From NCBI RefSeq assembly GCF_900176405.1, contig NZ_FWXJ01000011.1, positions 1 through 64,000 on the forward strand: 64,000 nucleotides of DNA. Direction: 5' to 3'. Below, one piece after another: positions 30,479 to 39,349 of the stretch (its first letter is position 1; every line of letters starts with the position of its first letter). Source of the DNA: Polynucleobacter kasalickyi. GTDB lineage: Bacteria > Pseudomonadota > Gammaproteobacteria > Burkholderiales > Burkholderiaceae. The position numbers and the translations under genes were made by a program. A model generated the notes under the pieces. The model saw only the letters and a list, made by a program, of their open reading frames with translations, had not been told where the DNA came from and did not search any database.

Positions 30479-31287
30479 GGGATGTCAGTAGAGCGTTCCT
30501 TCTCGCTTGCCGAGATATATTGAACCCTAGGATGTTATGGTTGACTACACGACCTTTTGTCATCACGGGTGTGCTTTGGTCATTCATTCTTTGGTTTACT
30601 TGGAATCCCTTATTGGATTGGACAAAATTCACTATTACGCAGTCTTGGTTATCTTTATGGATTAGTAAAATCTCAACGAATGTTGGTTGGGAAGGTGTTA
30701 GGACCGTTTTAAGCCCCTATCTGGCAGTTGCAATATTAATGCCATTGATTGTTGTTACATTAATTATTGTCGTTTCCTATTCATCTATGACGGCCGTCAT
30801 AAAATTCTTAGAACGGCAGAAAAGTTATCAAGGGATCCGTCGAGCCCAAGGAGGATCTTTCCTAGGTAGTCTTTGGAATACGGTAGTTTTAAGTTTTTTT
30901 GCATTACTTTTGATGTTGGTATCCTTTCCATTATGGTGGATTCCACCATTGTTTTCGATAATACCTCCCTGTATTTGGGGATGGTTTACTGCAAAATTAA
31001 TGGGTTACGACGTGTTAATCACGCATGCAGATAGGCAGGAGAGGGTTAGGATTTGTTATGAAAAACGTTATGGCTTGCTCTTCATGGGGATTGTGTCTGG
31101 TTTGTTAGGAGCGATTCCTACTTTTTTCTGGCTAACTTCAATTTTTGTTTTAATCTTATTTCCATTTGTTTCTTTGTTTATGATGTGGGTGTATTCTGTA
31201 ATTTTTATATTTGTATCATTATGGTTTGGTCATTATTTATTGTTCGCTTTAAGAGTTGATCGACAGTTAAGAGGAGAAAGTCTTTGA
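30475..31287 (+). CDS. EI24 domain-containing inner-membrane protein
   Basis: This 270-residue protein has about five hydrophobic segments and a C-terminal helix pair typical of the EI24/CysZ family: an N-terminal RAFLLACRDILNPRMLW amphipathic block (about 6-22), a first segment TRPFVITGVLWSFILWF, and the conserved PPLFSIIPPCIWGWFTAKLMGYDVL (in blocks, about 162-186). CysZ is a sulfate transporter; many EI24 proteins in betaproteobacteria are uncharacterised. It overlaps the gene before by 4 nt and the gene after by 4 nt. Confidence 0.8.
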   Translation: MRDVSRAFLLACRDILNPRMLWLTTRPFVITGVLWSFILWFTWNPLLDWTKFTITQSWLSLWISKISTNVGWEGVRTVLSPYLAVAILMPLIVVTLIIVVSYSSMTAVIKFLERQKSYQGIRRAQGGSFLGSLWNTVVLSFFALLLMLVSFPLWWIPPLFSIIPPCIWGWFTAKLMGYDVLITHADRQERVRICYEKRYGLLFMGIVSGLLGAIPTFFWLTSIFVLILFPFVSLFMMWVYSVIFIFVSLWFGHYLLFALRVDRQLRGESL

Positions 31288-32102
31288 GTAATGCTTTAAA
31301 AAAAATTGGATTAATCGTCGTTGGGGATGAAATCCTTTCAGGTCGTAGGACTGATAAACATTTACCTAAATTAGTAGAGCATCTATCTGCTAGGGGATTG
31401 CAGTTGTCTTGGGCTGAGTATATTGGGGATGATCCAAAGCGGATTGTAGAAACACTGCAACGTACCTTTGCAACGACTGATATCGTCTTTAGTACGGGAG
31501 GAATCGGGGCTACGCCTGATGATCATACGCGAGCATGTGTGGCAAAAGCCTTGCATTTAGACTTGGCCTTGCATCCAGAGGCAAAAGAGTTAATTGGGCA
31601 AAGAATTATTGACATGGCGGAAGGGGATCCAGTTAAAGCGGATTTGAGCACACCAGGCAATCAGCATCGGTTCAAGATGGGTGAGTTTCCAGTAGGAAGT
31701 CATATCATTCCTAATATTTATAATAAAATACCAGGTTTTTACATTAAAGAGCATTACTTTATGCCCGGTTTTCCAGTGATGGCAGACCCCATGATGACTT
31801 GGGTATTGGACACCTTCTATAGTCATTTGTTTCACAAAGATGATTATGTAGAGAAGAGCTTTATTGTGCAAGGTGCCATTGAAGCTACGATTACTCCTGT
31901 CATGGAGCACATTGAAGCGAAGTATCCCGGAATTAAGGTATTTAGTTTGCCTTCGCTTGGTGATCCTTCTCGAGGTGGTATTTATGCATCACGCCATATT
32001 GAATTAGGAGTCAAGGGAAGTGCTGATTTGGTAGAAAAATCTTTAATTGAGTTGCGGAATGGGGTTGAGGCCTTAAATTCCATTACTCATGATATCGAGT
32101 AG
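31284..32102 (+). CDS. CinA-type molybdopterin-binding domain protein
   Basis: This 272-residue protein has a MoCF/MogA-like domain: IGLIVVGDEILSGRRTDKH (about 7-25), DIVFSTGGIGATPDDHT (about 66-82) and PGFPVMADPMM. It matches the N-terminal half of CinA and lacks the C-terminal nicotinamide-nucleotide amidase domain, as in other 'competence/damage-inducible protein A' homologues of this size. The start is TTG at 31284, supported by GAGGAG (31271-31276) 7 nt upstream. It is the last gene of the packed string that begins at 27673. Confidence 0.88.
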   Translation: MSNALKKIGLIVVGDEILSGRRTDKHLPKLVEHLSARGLQLSWAEYIGDDPKRIVETLQRTFATTDIVFSTGGIGATPDDHTRACVAKALHLDLALHPEAKELIGQRIIDMAEGDPVKADLSTPGNQHRFKMGEFPVGSHIIPNIYNKIPGFYIKEHYFMPGFPVMADPMMTWVLDTFYSHLFHKDDYVEKSFIVQGAIEATITPVMEHIEAKYPGIKVFSLPSLGDPSRGGIYASRHIELGVKGSADLVEKSLIELRNGVEALNSITHDIE

Positions 32103-32110
32103 TAAGCCTG

Positions 32111-32125
32111 GTACGATTTTGGGGC
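32111..32125. promoter_or_regulatory. Degenerate NtrC-type site upstream of glnA
   Basis: GTAC-N7-GGGC matches six of the eight core bases of the enteric NtrC site GCAC-N7-GTGC. Its centre is 29 bp upstream of the better site at 32140, close to three helical turns, as expected for cooperative enhancer pairs. Confidence 0.4.
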
Positions 32126-32139
32126 ATGTTTTTAAATAT

Positions 32140-32154
32140 GCACGATAATAGTGC
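32140..32154. promoter_or_regulatory. NtrC-type binding site upstream of glnA
   Basis: GCAC-GATAATA-GTGC is a full match to the NtrC core GCAC-N7-GTGC and lies 85 nt before the glnA start. ntrB and ntrC are encoded directly downstream of glnA, so autogenous nitrogen control is the natural reading. No -24/-12 sigma-54 element (GG-N10-GC) with normal spacing was found between it and glnA. Confidence 0.6.
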
Positions 32155-32238
32155 CTAAGGAGTTTCGAGCAAGACCTTAATTTGTTTTAATAGATTAAGA
32201 ATTATTTAACCTAGTTGTAATGTTTTTAGGAGAATTAA

Positions 32239-33654
32239 ATGAGTAAAGCAGTAGCAGATGTTATTAAGCTTGTAAAAGACAAAGAAATCACTTTTGTTGA
32301 TTTCCGTTTTACCGATACCAAAGGTAAAGAGCAGCATGTATCCGTTCCGGTATCAGCATTTGATGAAGACAAATTTGAAAGCGGTCACGCTTTTGACGGT
32401 TCTTCAATCGCTGGTTGGAAAGGTATTGAAGCATCTGATATGTTGTTGATGCCAGATCCAACAACTGCTTATGTAGACCCATTCTATGAAGAGCCAACAC
32501 TTGTGTTGACTTGTGATGTTGTTGAGCCTTCAGATGGCAAGGGTTATGATCGTGATCCTCGTTCAATCGCTAAACGTTGCGAAGCTTATTTAAAAAGCAC
32601 AGGTTTAGGTGACACAGCTTATTTTGGACCAGAGCCAGAGTTTTTCATTTTTGACGGTGTTCAGTGGAATACTGATATGCAAGGCTCTTTCTACAAGATC
32701 CAATCTGAAGAAGCTCCATGGTCATCAGGTTTGGAAATTGAAGGTGGCAATACTGGTCATCGCCCAGGTAAAAAAGGTGGTTATTTCCCAGTTGCTCCAG
32801 TGGACACTTTCCAGGATATGCGTTCTGAAATGTGCTTGATTTTGGAATCTGTAGGAATTCCTGTCGAAGTTCATCACCACGAAGTAGCTGGTCAAGGTCA
32901 AAATGAATTAGGTACTAAATTCAGCACTTTGGTTCAACGCGCTGACTGGACAATTCTCCAAAAGTATATTGTTCATAACGTCGCACACCAATATGGTAAA
33001 ACTGCAACATTTATGCCTAAGCCAGTAGTTGGCGATAACGGTTCTGGTATGCACGTTCACCAATCTGTTTGGAAAGATGGTATTAATCTTTTTGCAGGTA
33101 ATGGATATGCAGGTTTATCAGAATTTGCCTTATATTACATTGGTGGAATTATCAAGCACGCACGTGCATTGAATGCGATTACAAATCCAGGTACAAACTC
33201 TTATAAGCGTTTAGTTCCAGGCTTTGAAGCTCCAGTAAAACTCGCTTATTCAGCTCGTAATCGTTCTGCTTCAATTCGTATTCCTTACGTTGCTAATCCT
33301 AAGGGCCGTCGTATTGAGACTCGTTTCCCAGATCCACTTGCAAACCCATATTTAGCTTTCTCCGCATTGCTAATGGCGGGTCTTGATGGTGTACAAAACA
33401 AGATTCATCCTGGTGAAGCTGCAGATAAAAACTTGTATGATTTACCTCCTGAAGAAGATGCAAAGATCCCAACAGTTTGTAGCAGTTTAGATCAAGCTTT
33501 GGAGCATCTTGATAAGGATCGTGAGTTTTTAACTCGTGGTGGAGTATTCACTGATTCAATGATTGATGCATATATTGCACTCAAGATGGAAGAAGTCACA
33601 CGTTTCCGTATGACGACTCACCCAGTTGAGTTTGATATGTATTATTCACTTTAA
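32239..33654 (+). CDS. glnA: Type I glutamine synthetase
   Basis: GlnA makes glutamine from glutamate and ammonium and is the main entry for nitrogen. The 471 residues are standard for the GSI-beta type: [11 protein letters not shown] and the latch loop [16 protein letters not shown] (about 53-68), [11 protein letters not shown], the [12 protein letters not shown] region (about 271), NRSASIRIP (about 353-361) and NLYDLPPEE with the adenylylation-site tyrosine near residue 400. AGGAG lies 7 nt before the ATG. Codon use looks more biased than in neighbours, fitting high expression. Probably controlled by NtrC through the upstream sites. Confidence 0.98.
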   Translation: MSKAVADVIKLVKDKEITFVDFRFTDTKGKEQHVSVPVSAFDEDKFESGHAFDGSSIAGWKGIEASDMLLMPDPTTAYVDPFYEEPTLVLTCDVVEPSDGKGYDRDPRSIAKRCEAYLKSTGLGDTAYFGPEPEFFIFDGVQWNTDMQGSFYKIQSEEAPWSSGLEIEGGNTGHRPGKKGGYFPVAPVDTFQDMRSEMCLILESVGIPVEVHHHEVAGQGQNELGTKFSTLVQRADWTILQKYIVHNVAHQYGKTATFMPKPVVGDNGSGMHVHQSVWKDGINLFAGNGYAGLSEFALYYIGGIIKHARALNAITNPGTNSYKRLVPGFEAPVKLAYSARNRSASIRIPYVANPKGRRIETRFPDPLANPYLAFSALLMAGLDGVQNKIHPGEAADKNLYDLPPEEDAKIPTVCSSLDQALEHLDKDREFLTRGGVFTDSMIDAYIALKMEEVTRFRMTTHPVEFDMYYSL

Positions 33655-33673
33655 TTTTTCGAATACAGCGCCC

Positions 33674-34816
33674 ATGCGCATTTTACCGACTAGGGCAGCT
33701 TCGGCTGCCCTTTTTAATCCCCAAGAGGCTCTAGATCAGTTGCCTAACTCGGTTCTTATCATTGATAAGAAGACGATGGCTGTGCTTTATGCAAATACGG
33801 CTGCCGAAGTCTTCCTTAAATTATCGAGAAAGTCATTTATTGGTTTTGAAATTCGTGATTTATTTGGCGATGATGGTGCTTTTTATAAGTCCCTAGAAAT
33901 CTTTCAGAAAACTGGTATTACTCAACGGGTGGATGTGTTATTAGGAATCGGATCGCTGCGTTTAGATCAAAAGGAATGTCTTGCCTATTTGATTTTGGCT
34001 CCCATGGAAGGTTCGGATTTGTTTTTAATGGAATGGTTTGAAATTGATCAGCGTAATAAAAGTGTTCGAGAAGAGCGTCTGATCATGCAAGCAAGGGCCA
34101 ATAAAGATTTGATGAGGAATTTAGCGCACGAGATTAAAAACCCTCTAGGTGGTATCAAGGGTGCTGCACAATTACTTGATTATGAGTTACCTGACCCTTC
34201 ATTAAAAGAATATACCAAGGTCATGATTAAAGAGGTTGACCGTCTACAACTGTTGGTGGATCGTCTTTTGGCTCCTCAGAAAAGGCAAAAACAAGTTACT
34301 CAAGTCAATATTCATGAGGTTCTAGAGCGAGTTCGAAGCATCGTTTTAGCGGAGTTTCCAAAAGGTTTGCAAATTACGCGCTTTTATGATGTGAGCATGC
34401 CAGACTTCATTGGTGATAAAGAATTGTTGATTCAAGCAGTTTTAAACATTGTTCATAACGCTGCCCAAATACTTGAAGATCGAATACGTGATGGAGATGC
34501 ATTAATTCAACTGCAGTCAAGTATCTCCAGAAATATTACGATTGCAAAAAAACGTTTTAAGTTGGCCCTAAATATCAACATTATTGATAACGGACCAGGT
34601 ATCCCCTCAGAAATTATTGACCAAATTTTTCTACCATTAGTCTCCGGTAGACCTTCTGGGAGTGGATTAGGCCTTACGTTAGCACAGTCTTTTGTGCAGA
34701 TGCATGGAGGTTTTATAAGCGTCCAAAGTATTCCAGGTAAGACGGAATTTCATATTCAAATTCCGTATACTTCAGCAGATTTTATAACAAGTATTGATTC
34801 AAGGAGTTCACAATGA
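33674..34816 (+). CDS. ntrB: Nitrogen-regulation sensor histidine kinase NtrB
   Basis: NtrB (GlnL) phosphorylates NtrC under nitrogen limitation and is held in check by PII. The 380 residues have a PAS domain (LPNSVLIIDKKTMAVLYAN onward), a HisKA motif NLAHEIKNPLGGIKGAAQLL (His about residue 155), N box HNAAQ, DNGPGIP and GSGLGLTLAQS. It is cytosolic with no membrane segment. The ATG at 33674 has no Shine-Dalgarno and its first codons contain the glnA terminator. TTG at 33740, 11 nt after AAGAGG and at the PAS border, is a credible alternative. Overlaps ntrC by 4 nt. Confidence 0.93.
   Translation: MRILPTRAASAALFNPQEALDQLPNSVLIIDKKTMAVLYANTAAEVFLKLSRKSFIGFEIRDLFGDDGAFYKSLEIFQKTGITQRVDVLLGIGSLRLDQKECLAYLILAPMEGSDLFLMEWFEIDQRNKSVREERLIMQARANKDLMRNLAHEIKNPLGGIKGAAQLLDYELPDPSLKEYTKVMIKEVDRLQLLVDRLLAPQKRQKQVTQVNIHEVLERVRSIVLAEFPKGLQITRFYDVSMPDFIGDKELLIQAVLNIVHNAAQILEDRIRDGDALIQLQSSISRNITIAKKRFKLALNINIIDNGPGIPSEIIDQIFLPLVSGRPSGSGLGLTLAQSFVQMHGGFISVQSIPGKTEFHIQIPYTSADFITSIDSRSSQ
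33692..33715 (+). terminator. Perfect intrinsic terminator after glnA, inside the apparent 5' end of ntrB
   Basis: GGGCAGC (33693-33699), the stable tetraloop TTCG, GCTGCCC (33704-33710) and TTTTT (33711-33715) make a canonical rho-independent terminator 38 nt past the glnA stop. It lies within the first codons of ntrB if the ATG at 33674 is used. It probably reduces glnA transcripts entering ntrBC. Confidence 0.85.
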
Positions 34817-36300
34817 GAGCGGTTTGGATTGTAGATGATGATCAATCAATTCGTTGGGTTTTAGAAAAGTCTTTAGCAAGAGAGGGAATTCCGTATAAAA
34901 GTTTTTCTAATCCTGATGATGTTTTAGATCTTCTAGAAAAAGAGAAACCCCAAATAATTATTTCTGATATCCGTATGCCCAAAGGTAGTGGTATCACTTT
35001 GTTGCAACAAATTAAACAGGACTTCCCTAAGATTCCCGTCATCATTATGACGGCTTTCTCTGATATGGAATCTGCTGTTTCTGCGTTTCAAGGTGGCGCT
35101 TTTGAATACATCACTAAACCATTTGACATCGCAGATGTGATTGCATTAATTACTCGTGCGATTAATGAGAGTCTTAGCTCAGAAGTGGTCAGGACGCAAT
35201 TTGCTCCCAATATGGTTGCAAGTGGCACGATGCCACCAGAGTTAATTGGCCAAGCGCCCTCAATGCAAGAAATTTTTAGAGCTGTGGGTAGACTTGCCCA
35301 ATCCAATGCAAGTATTTTAATTACTGGAGAGTCTGGAACGGGTAAAGAGTTGGTTGCTAGAGCTCTGCATCGTCATGGTGATCGATCAGCTGCACCATTT
35401 ATAGAGTTTAATTTGGCGAAAATATCAAAAGACTTGATTGAGGCTGAGTTGTTCGGATATGAGCGGGGTGCTTTTGCCAATGCTCCAACGATGAAGCGTG
35501 GATGTTTTGAGCTAGCGGATGGAGGTACTCTCTTTTTAGATGAAGTGGGTGATTTACCGCTTGAATTACAAGGTACTCTACTCAGATTGATTGAGGACGG
35601 CAAGTTCTATCGTATCGGTGGTCAGCAAGAGCTGAAATGTAATGTGCGGTTTATCGCTTCTAGTTTTAAAAATTTAGAGGCATTGGTAGCTAGTGGACAA
35701 TTTAGAGAAGATTTATTTCATCGGCTGAATGTAATTCGTTTAAGGTTGCCAGCACTGCGAGATCGTAAGGAAGATATTCCAATTTTGACACAGCATTTCT
35801 TAATGATGAGTGCACGAGAGTTAAACGTCAAACCTAAAATTTTGAATCCTCTCACTTTAGATATTCTTTCGATGATGCAGTTCCCTGGCAATGTCCGCGA
35901 ACTTCAAAATATTTGTCATCGTTTAACGGTTATGGTTTCTTCCCAAGAAATCATGCCAAAAGACTTGCCGAAAGACTTCAATCAATTGCCCCCAAGTACA
36001 GTTGGAGTGCAAAAAACCGAGTATGTGCATTCAGAAATGATTTCTCCAGTTCCTTCTGCACCAATTCCGGTCATTAATCAGCAGAATACTCCTTGGGAAA
36101 CAGGCTTAAAGTCAGTTGCCAAAAAAATGTTAGAAGCAAATAACGAGGGTGTCTATCAGGAGTTATTGAACAAATTTGAGAAATCATTGATTGAAACTGC
36201 ATTAGAAGTTACCAGGGGCAGAAAAGTAGAAGCCGCTGAGCGTTTGGGGATTGGTCGTAATACAATCACTCGAAAACTGCAGGAATTAAATATAGATTAA
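34813..36300 (+). CDS. ntrC: NtrC-like response regulator with altered GAFTGA loop
   Basis: The 495 residues comprise a receiver domain (phospho-acceptor D52 in SDIRMP, T in MTAFSD, K in TKPFD), an AAA+ domain with intact Walker A GESGTGKE (about 172-179) and Walker B LFLDEVGD (D243, E244), and a C-terminal Fis-type HTH (AAERLGIGRNTITRKLQELN). The sigma-54 contact loop is GAFANA at 219-224 in place of GAFTGA, and the sensor I region reads IASSFKN where IAATHQN is usual. ATP binding looks possible but sigma-54 remodelling is doubtful. Position after glnA-ntrB and 4-nt overlap with ntrB support the NtrC assignment. Confidence 0.9.
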   Translation: MRAVWIVDDDQSIRWVLEKSLAREGIPYKSFSNPDDVLDLLEKEKPQIIISDIRMPKGSGITLLQQIKQDFPKIPVIIMTAFSDMESAVSAFQGGAFEYITKPFDIADVIALITRAINESLSSEVVRTQFAPNMVASGTMPPELIGQAPSMQEIFRAVGRLAQSNASILITGESGTGKELVARALHRHGDRSAAPFIEFNLAKISKDLIEAELFGYERGAFANAPTMKRGCFELADGGTLFLDEVGDLPLELQGTLLRLIEDGKFYRIGGQQELKCNVRFIASSFKNLEALVASGQFREDLFHRLNVIRLRLPALRDRKEDIPILTQHFLMMSARELNVKPKILNPLTLDILSMMQFPGNVRELQNICHRLTVMVSSQEIMPKDLPKDFNQLPPSTVGVQKTEYVHSEMISPVPSAPIPVINQQNTPWETGLKSVAKKMLEANNEGVYQELLNKFEKSLIETALEVTRGRKVEAAERLGIGRNTITRKLQELNID

Positions 36301-36330
36301 CTTCGATTTTTTTGGTGCCGATTGATTTTC

Positions 36331-36363
36331 TACAAGTACTACCTGAATAAGGTGGTACTTGTA
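36331..36363. terminator. Hairpin between convergent ntrC and xth
   Basis: TACAAGTACTACC (36331-36343) pairs with GGTGGTACTTGTA (36351-36363) through 12 Watson-Crick pairs and one position that can wobble, around TGAATAA. It sits between convergent stops. T-runs are not adjacent on either strand, so it may act as a transcript-end stabiliser or a weak bidirectional terminator. Confidence 0.45.
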
Positions 36364-36393
36364 TCGTAAAAATTTTCAAAAAAGGTATAGAAG

Positions 36394-37236
36394 TTATTGA
36401 TTAATCGTAATAATGACTGGGGCATGATCTGATGGTTGCTCCCATGTCCTAGGTGTTTTATCGATAGCACATAATGCTGCTTTTTCTTTTAGAGCGGGTG
36501 AGATCAAGATATGATCAATGCGAAGTCCTGCATTACGCCTAAAACCCATCATCCTATAATCCCACCAACTAAATGACTTTGGAATTTGATCGAATAGGCG
36601 ATAGCTATCGATAAGTCCCATTTCTTCCATCTGGAAGAAGTACTTTCGCTCGTCATCTGACACCAGGTTTTGACCTATCCACTTAGCGGGATCATGAACA
36701 TCTTCATCCTTCGGAGCGATGTTGTAGTCCCCAACCAGAAGTAGGCGACTATGTTGCAATAATTGCGCATGCAAATAGGACTGAAGTGCTTCAAGCCATT
36801 TTAATTTATAGCTAAATTTGTCTGAGCCAACCGCTTGCCCATTCGGGAAGTAGCCACAGATAAAACGCAATGGCTGGATATTTTTTAGGTGAATCGTTGC
36901 GGCAATGAGTCGCTGTTGTTCATCTTCAAATCCCGGAATATTTTTTTGGAAATCGAGGAAGGCCGTTTCCCGATCTTGAGTTACCAGAGAAAGCGCTTCC
37001 TTACGAACTAAGATGGCGACGCCGTTATATGTTTTTTGACCAGATACGATGCTGTAATAACCAGCTTTTTCAATCTCATCAAAAGGAAATTTATCTTCGG
37101 TAAGCTTCAGTTCTTGCAGGCCGATGATATCGATAGGCTGATTTTTGGCAGATTGTTGCTCAAGCCACTGCAAGAGATGTGGCAGTCTGACTTTGATAGA
37201 GTTTACATTCCATGTGGCAATTCTGTATTGATTCAC
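36394..37236 (-). CDS. xth: Exodeoxyribonuclease III
   Basis: This 280-residue AP endonuclease/3' exonuclease of base-excision repair has the ExoIII-type endonuclease/exonuclease/phosphatase fold: IATWNVNSIKVRLPHLLQWL (about 5-24), GLQELKL with the metal-binding Glu, LLVGDYNIAPKDEDVHDP (about 162-179), WWDYRMMGFRRNAGLRIDHIL and the catalytic His in PSDHAPV near the C-terminus. The start is GTG at 37236, overlapping the prlC stop by 4 nt. It is last in the reverse-strand folD-prlC-xth group. Confidence 0.95.
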   Translation of the reverse strand: MNQYRIATWNVNSIKVRLPHLLQWLEQQSAKNQPIDIIGLQELKLTEDKFPFDEIEKAGYYSIVSGQKTYNGVAILVRKEALSLVTQDRETAFLDFQKNIPGFEDEQQRLIAATIHLKNIQPLRFICGYFPNGQAVGSDKFSYKLKWLEALQSYLHAQLLQHSRLLLVGDYNIAPKDEDVHDPAKWIGQNLVSDDERKYFFQMEEMGLIDSYRLFDQIPKSFSWWDYRMMGFRRNAGLRIDHILISPALKEKAALCAIDKTPRTWEQPSDHAPVIITINQ

Positions 37237-39344
37237 AGAGACGACCCTTCACTTTCAGAAATTAGGCCACCATGTCTCAATAGCGCATCAATCGTTGGAG
37301 CTCTTCCACGAAAGGCAGAGAATGACTCGGTTGCAGATCGACTGCCCCCAACTTCTAAAATTTCATGTCGATATCTAATTCCGACTTCAGGGTTGAGTAC
37401 AGAGCCATAGCTTGCTTCCTGTTCTTCAAATGCTGCAAATGCATCAGCAGATAAAACCTCGGCCCATTTATAGCTATAGTAACCAGCTGCATATCCACCA
37501 CAAAAAATATGGCTAAAAGTATTTGGCCAGCGCGAGATCTCAGCTTGCGGCAATACATGAATTTGCTCATTGATATTTTTTGACAGTGCTAGGATATCTG
37601 TTGCATTGTGTGTATTGGGGTCAAAGCTTGCGTGGAGTTCCCAATCAAATAAGGCGAGTACCATTTGCCTGAGGGTGAATAGGCCGTTTTGAAAGTTCTT
37701 CGCAGCGAGCATTTTTTCAAATAACTCTTTAGGTAATGTTTCACCTGTTTGAACATGCTTAGAAAGTTTAGTAATTACCTCGAAATCCCAACAGAAATTT
37801 TCCATAAACTGGCTAGGTAACTCTACGGCATCCCATTCGACGCCATTGATGCCTGATACGCCCAGCGTATCGACTTGAGTGAGCATATGGTGAAGCCCAT
37901 GCCCAAATTCATGAAATAACGTAATCACATCATCATGAGAAATAGTGGCTGGTTTTACCATGCCATCGGTTGACTTGAGTGGGGCAGGGAAATTACATAC
38001 AAGATAGGCAATTGGGGTTTGCACGGTTCCGTTCGGAAGTAATTGGCGTCCCCGAGCGTCATCCATCCAGGCACCGCCACGTTTACCTGTTCTAGCATAG
38101 GCATCTAAATAAAAATACGCTACTATTTCTTGGCGTTCATTACGAACTTGAAAGGACTTCACATCGGCATGCCATTTAGGCAATTCAATCGGTTCAATCC
38201 TAACTTGCAATACGGTTTCGATAACATTAAAGAGACCATTCAATACTTGGTCGATTGGAAAATATTGCTTTACTTCATTTTCTGAAAATAAATATTTTTG
38301 TTCTTTCAATGCTTCTGAAACATAGGAGATATCCCATGGTTCTAGTTGCTCAATCCCAAAAGTTGCTTGAGCAAATTGTTCCAGTTCTTGGAGATCTAAT
38401 AGTGCTTTGGGATGTGCACGCTTTGCAAACTCGTTTAAAAAGTTGCTAACTTGATCAACATGTTCAGCCATTTTGGGAACGATACTGAGTGCAGCATAGT
38501 TTGGGTAGCCAAGTAAATTGGCTTCTTGCTGACGTAACCTCAAGATTTCGAGCATTAATTGCGTGTTATCCCATTCCGCTTTGCCTTGCCCAAAAGTCAC
38601 CCCTAATTCTGAAGCTCTGGTCACATAGGCTTGATACAAAGTTTGACGAAGAGCGCGGTTCTTGGCTAACTGTTGAACGGGGAAGTACGACGGAAATTTG
38701 AGACTAAAAGCCCACCCCGTTAATTCTTTTTCAGTAGCTAATTCCTTTGCAGCGGCTAACACATCGTCGGGTAGTCCAGCTAGCTCATCTGGGTTGGTGA
38801 CCAAATGAATAAACTGATCAGTTGCGTCTAAAACATGATCAGAAAAGTCTTTACTGGTATTCGCTTGGTCTTCAGAATTTTTTGCAAAAATCGGTTTTAT
38901 ATCATCAGTTAATTCTGCGCCACCTAATTGAAAATCTCTGATGGTGTTGTTAATACTTTTTTGTTGGGCTGCGCTAAGCGTTTGCCATTCAGATGAGTTT
39001 TTCAGTGATTTTACTTTTTCAAAAATAGTTAAATTTTGGGAAAAATAACTACTAAATGCGGTCACCTCAGGGATCATCTTAGCATGGGCTGTGCGTAACT
39101 CTGGTGAGTCAAGGACACTCGTTAAATGGTTTACTACTCCCCAAGCTCTACCCAGTTCTTCATTGATGTCTTCCATGGGTGAAATCAAATTTGTCCAAGT
39201 TGGTTTTGCTTCTAAATGTTCTATTGTTTTTAAAACATCGTAAGCTTTACTCAGTAATTCACCAATAGCTGGTTGAATGTGTTCTGGAAGAATTTGATCA
39301 TAGGCAGGTACACCCCGCCCAATTGCCAGTAATGGGTTTTGCAT
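37233..39344 (-). CDS. prlC: Oligopeptidase A (M3 metallopeptidase)
   Basis: PrlC is a cytosolic zinc oligopeptidase that clears short peptides, including cleaved signal peptides. The 703 residues carry the zinc motif LFHEFGHGLHHML (HEXXH, about residue 478) with the downstream Glu in GVEWDAVELPSQFMENF, and the C-terminal family block GYAAGYYSYKWAEVLSADAF (about 615-634) and RYRHEILEVGGSRSA. Length is typical. No signal peptide. It starts 5 nt after folD and overlaps xth. Confidence 0.96.
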   Translation of the reverse strand: MQNPLLAIGRGVPAYDQILPEHIQPAIGELLSKAYDVLKTIEHLEAKPTWTNLISPMEDINEELGRAWGVVNHLTSVLDSPELRTAHAKMIPEVTAFSSYFSQNLTIFEKVKSLKNSSEWQTLSAAQQKSINNTIRDFQLGGAELTDDIKPIFAKNSEDQANTSKDFSDHVLDATDQFIHLVTNPDELAGLPDDVLAAAKELATEKELTGWAFSLKFPSYFPVQQLAKNRALRQTLYQAYVTRASELGVTFGQGKAEWDNTQLMLEILRLRQQEANLLGYPNYAALSIVPKMAEHVDQVSNFLNEFAKRAHPKALLDLQELEQFAQATFGIEQLEPWDISYVSEALKEQKYLFSENEVKQYFPIDQVLNGLFNVIETVLQVRIEPIELPKWHADVKSFQVRNERQEIVAYFYLDAYARTGKRGGAWMDDARGRQLLPNGTVQTPIAYLVCNFPAPLKSTDGMVKPATISHDDVITLFHEFGHGLHHMLTQVDTLGVSGINGVEWDAVELPSQFMENFCWDFEVITKLSKHVQTGETLPKELFEKMLAAKNFQNGLFTLRQMVLALFDWELHASFDPNTHNATDILALSKNINEQIHVLPQAEISRWPNTFSHIFCGGYAAGYYSYKWAEVLSADAFAAFEEQEASYGSVLNPEVGIRYRHEILEVGGSRSATESFSAFRGRAPTIDALLRHGGLISESEGSSL

Positions 39345-39349
39345 AGTGA

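Noticed and set aside
32103..32238. Sigma-54 promoter for glnA
   Set aside because: TGGTAC...GGGGC and AAGGAG...AGCA were examined; GG and GC are not 10 bp apart in either.
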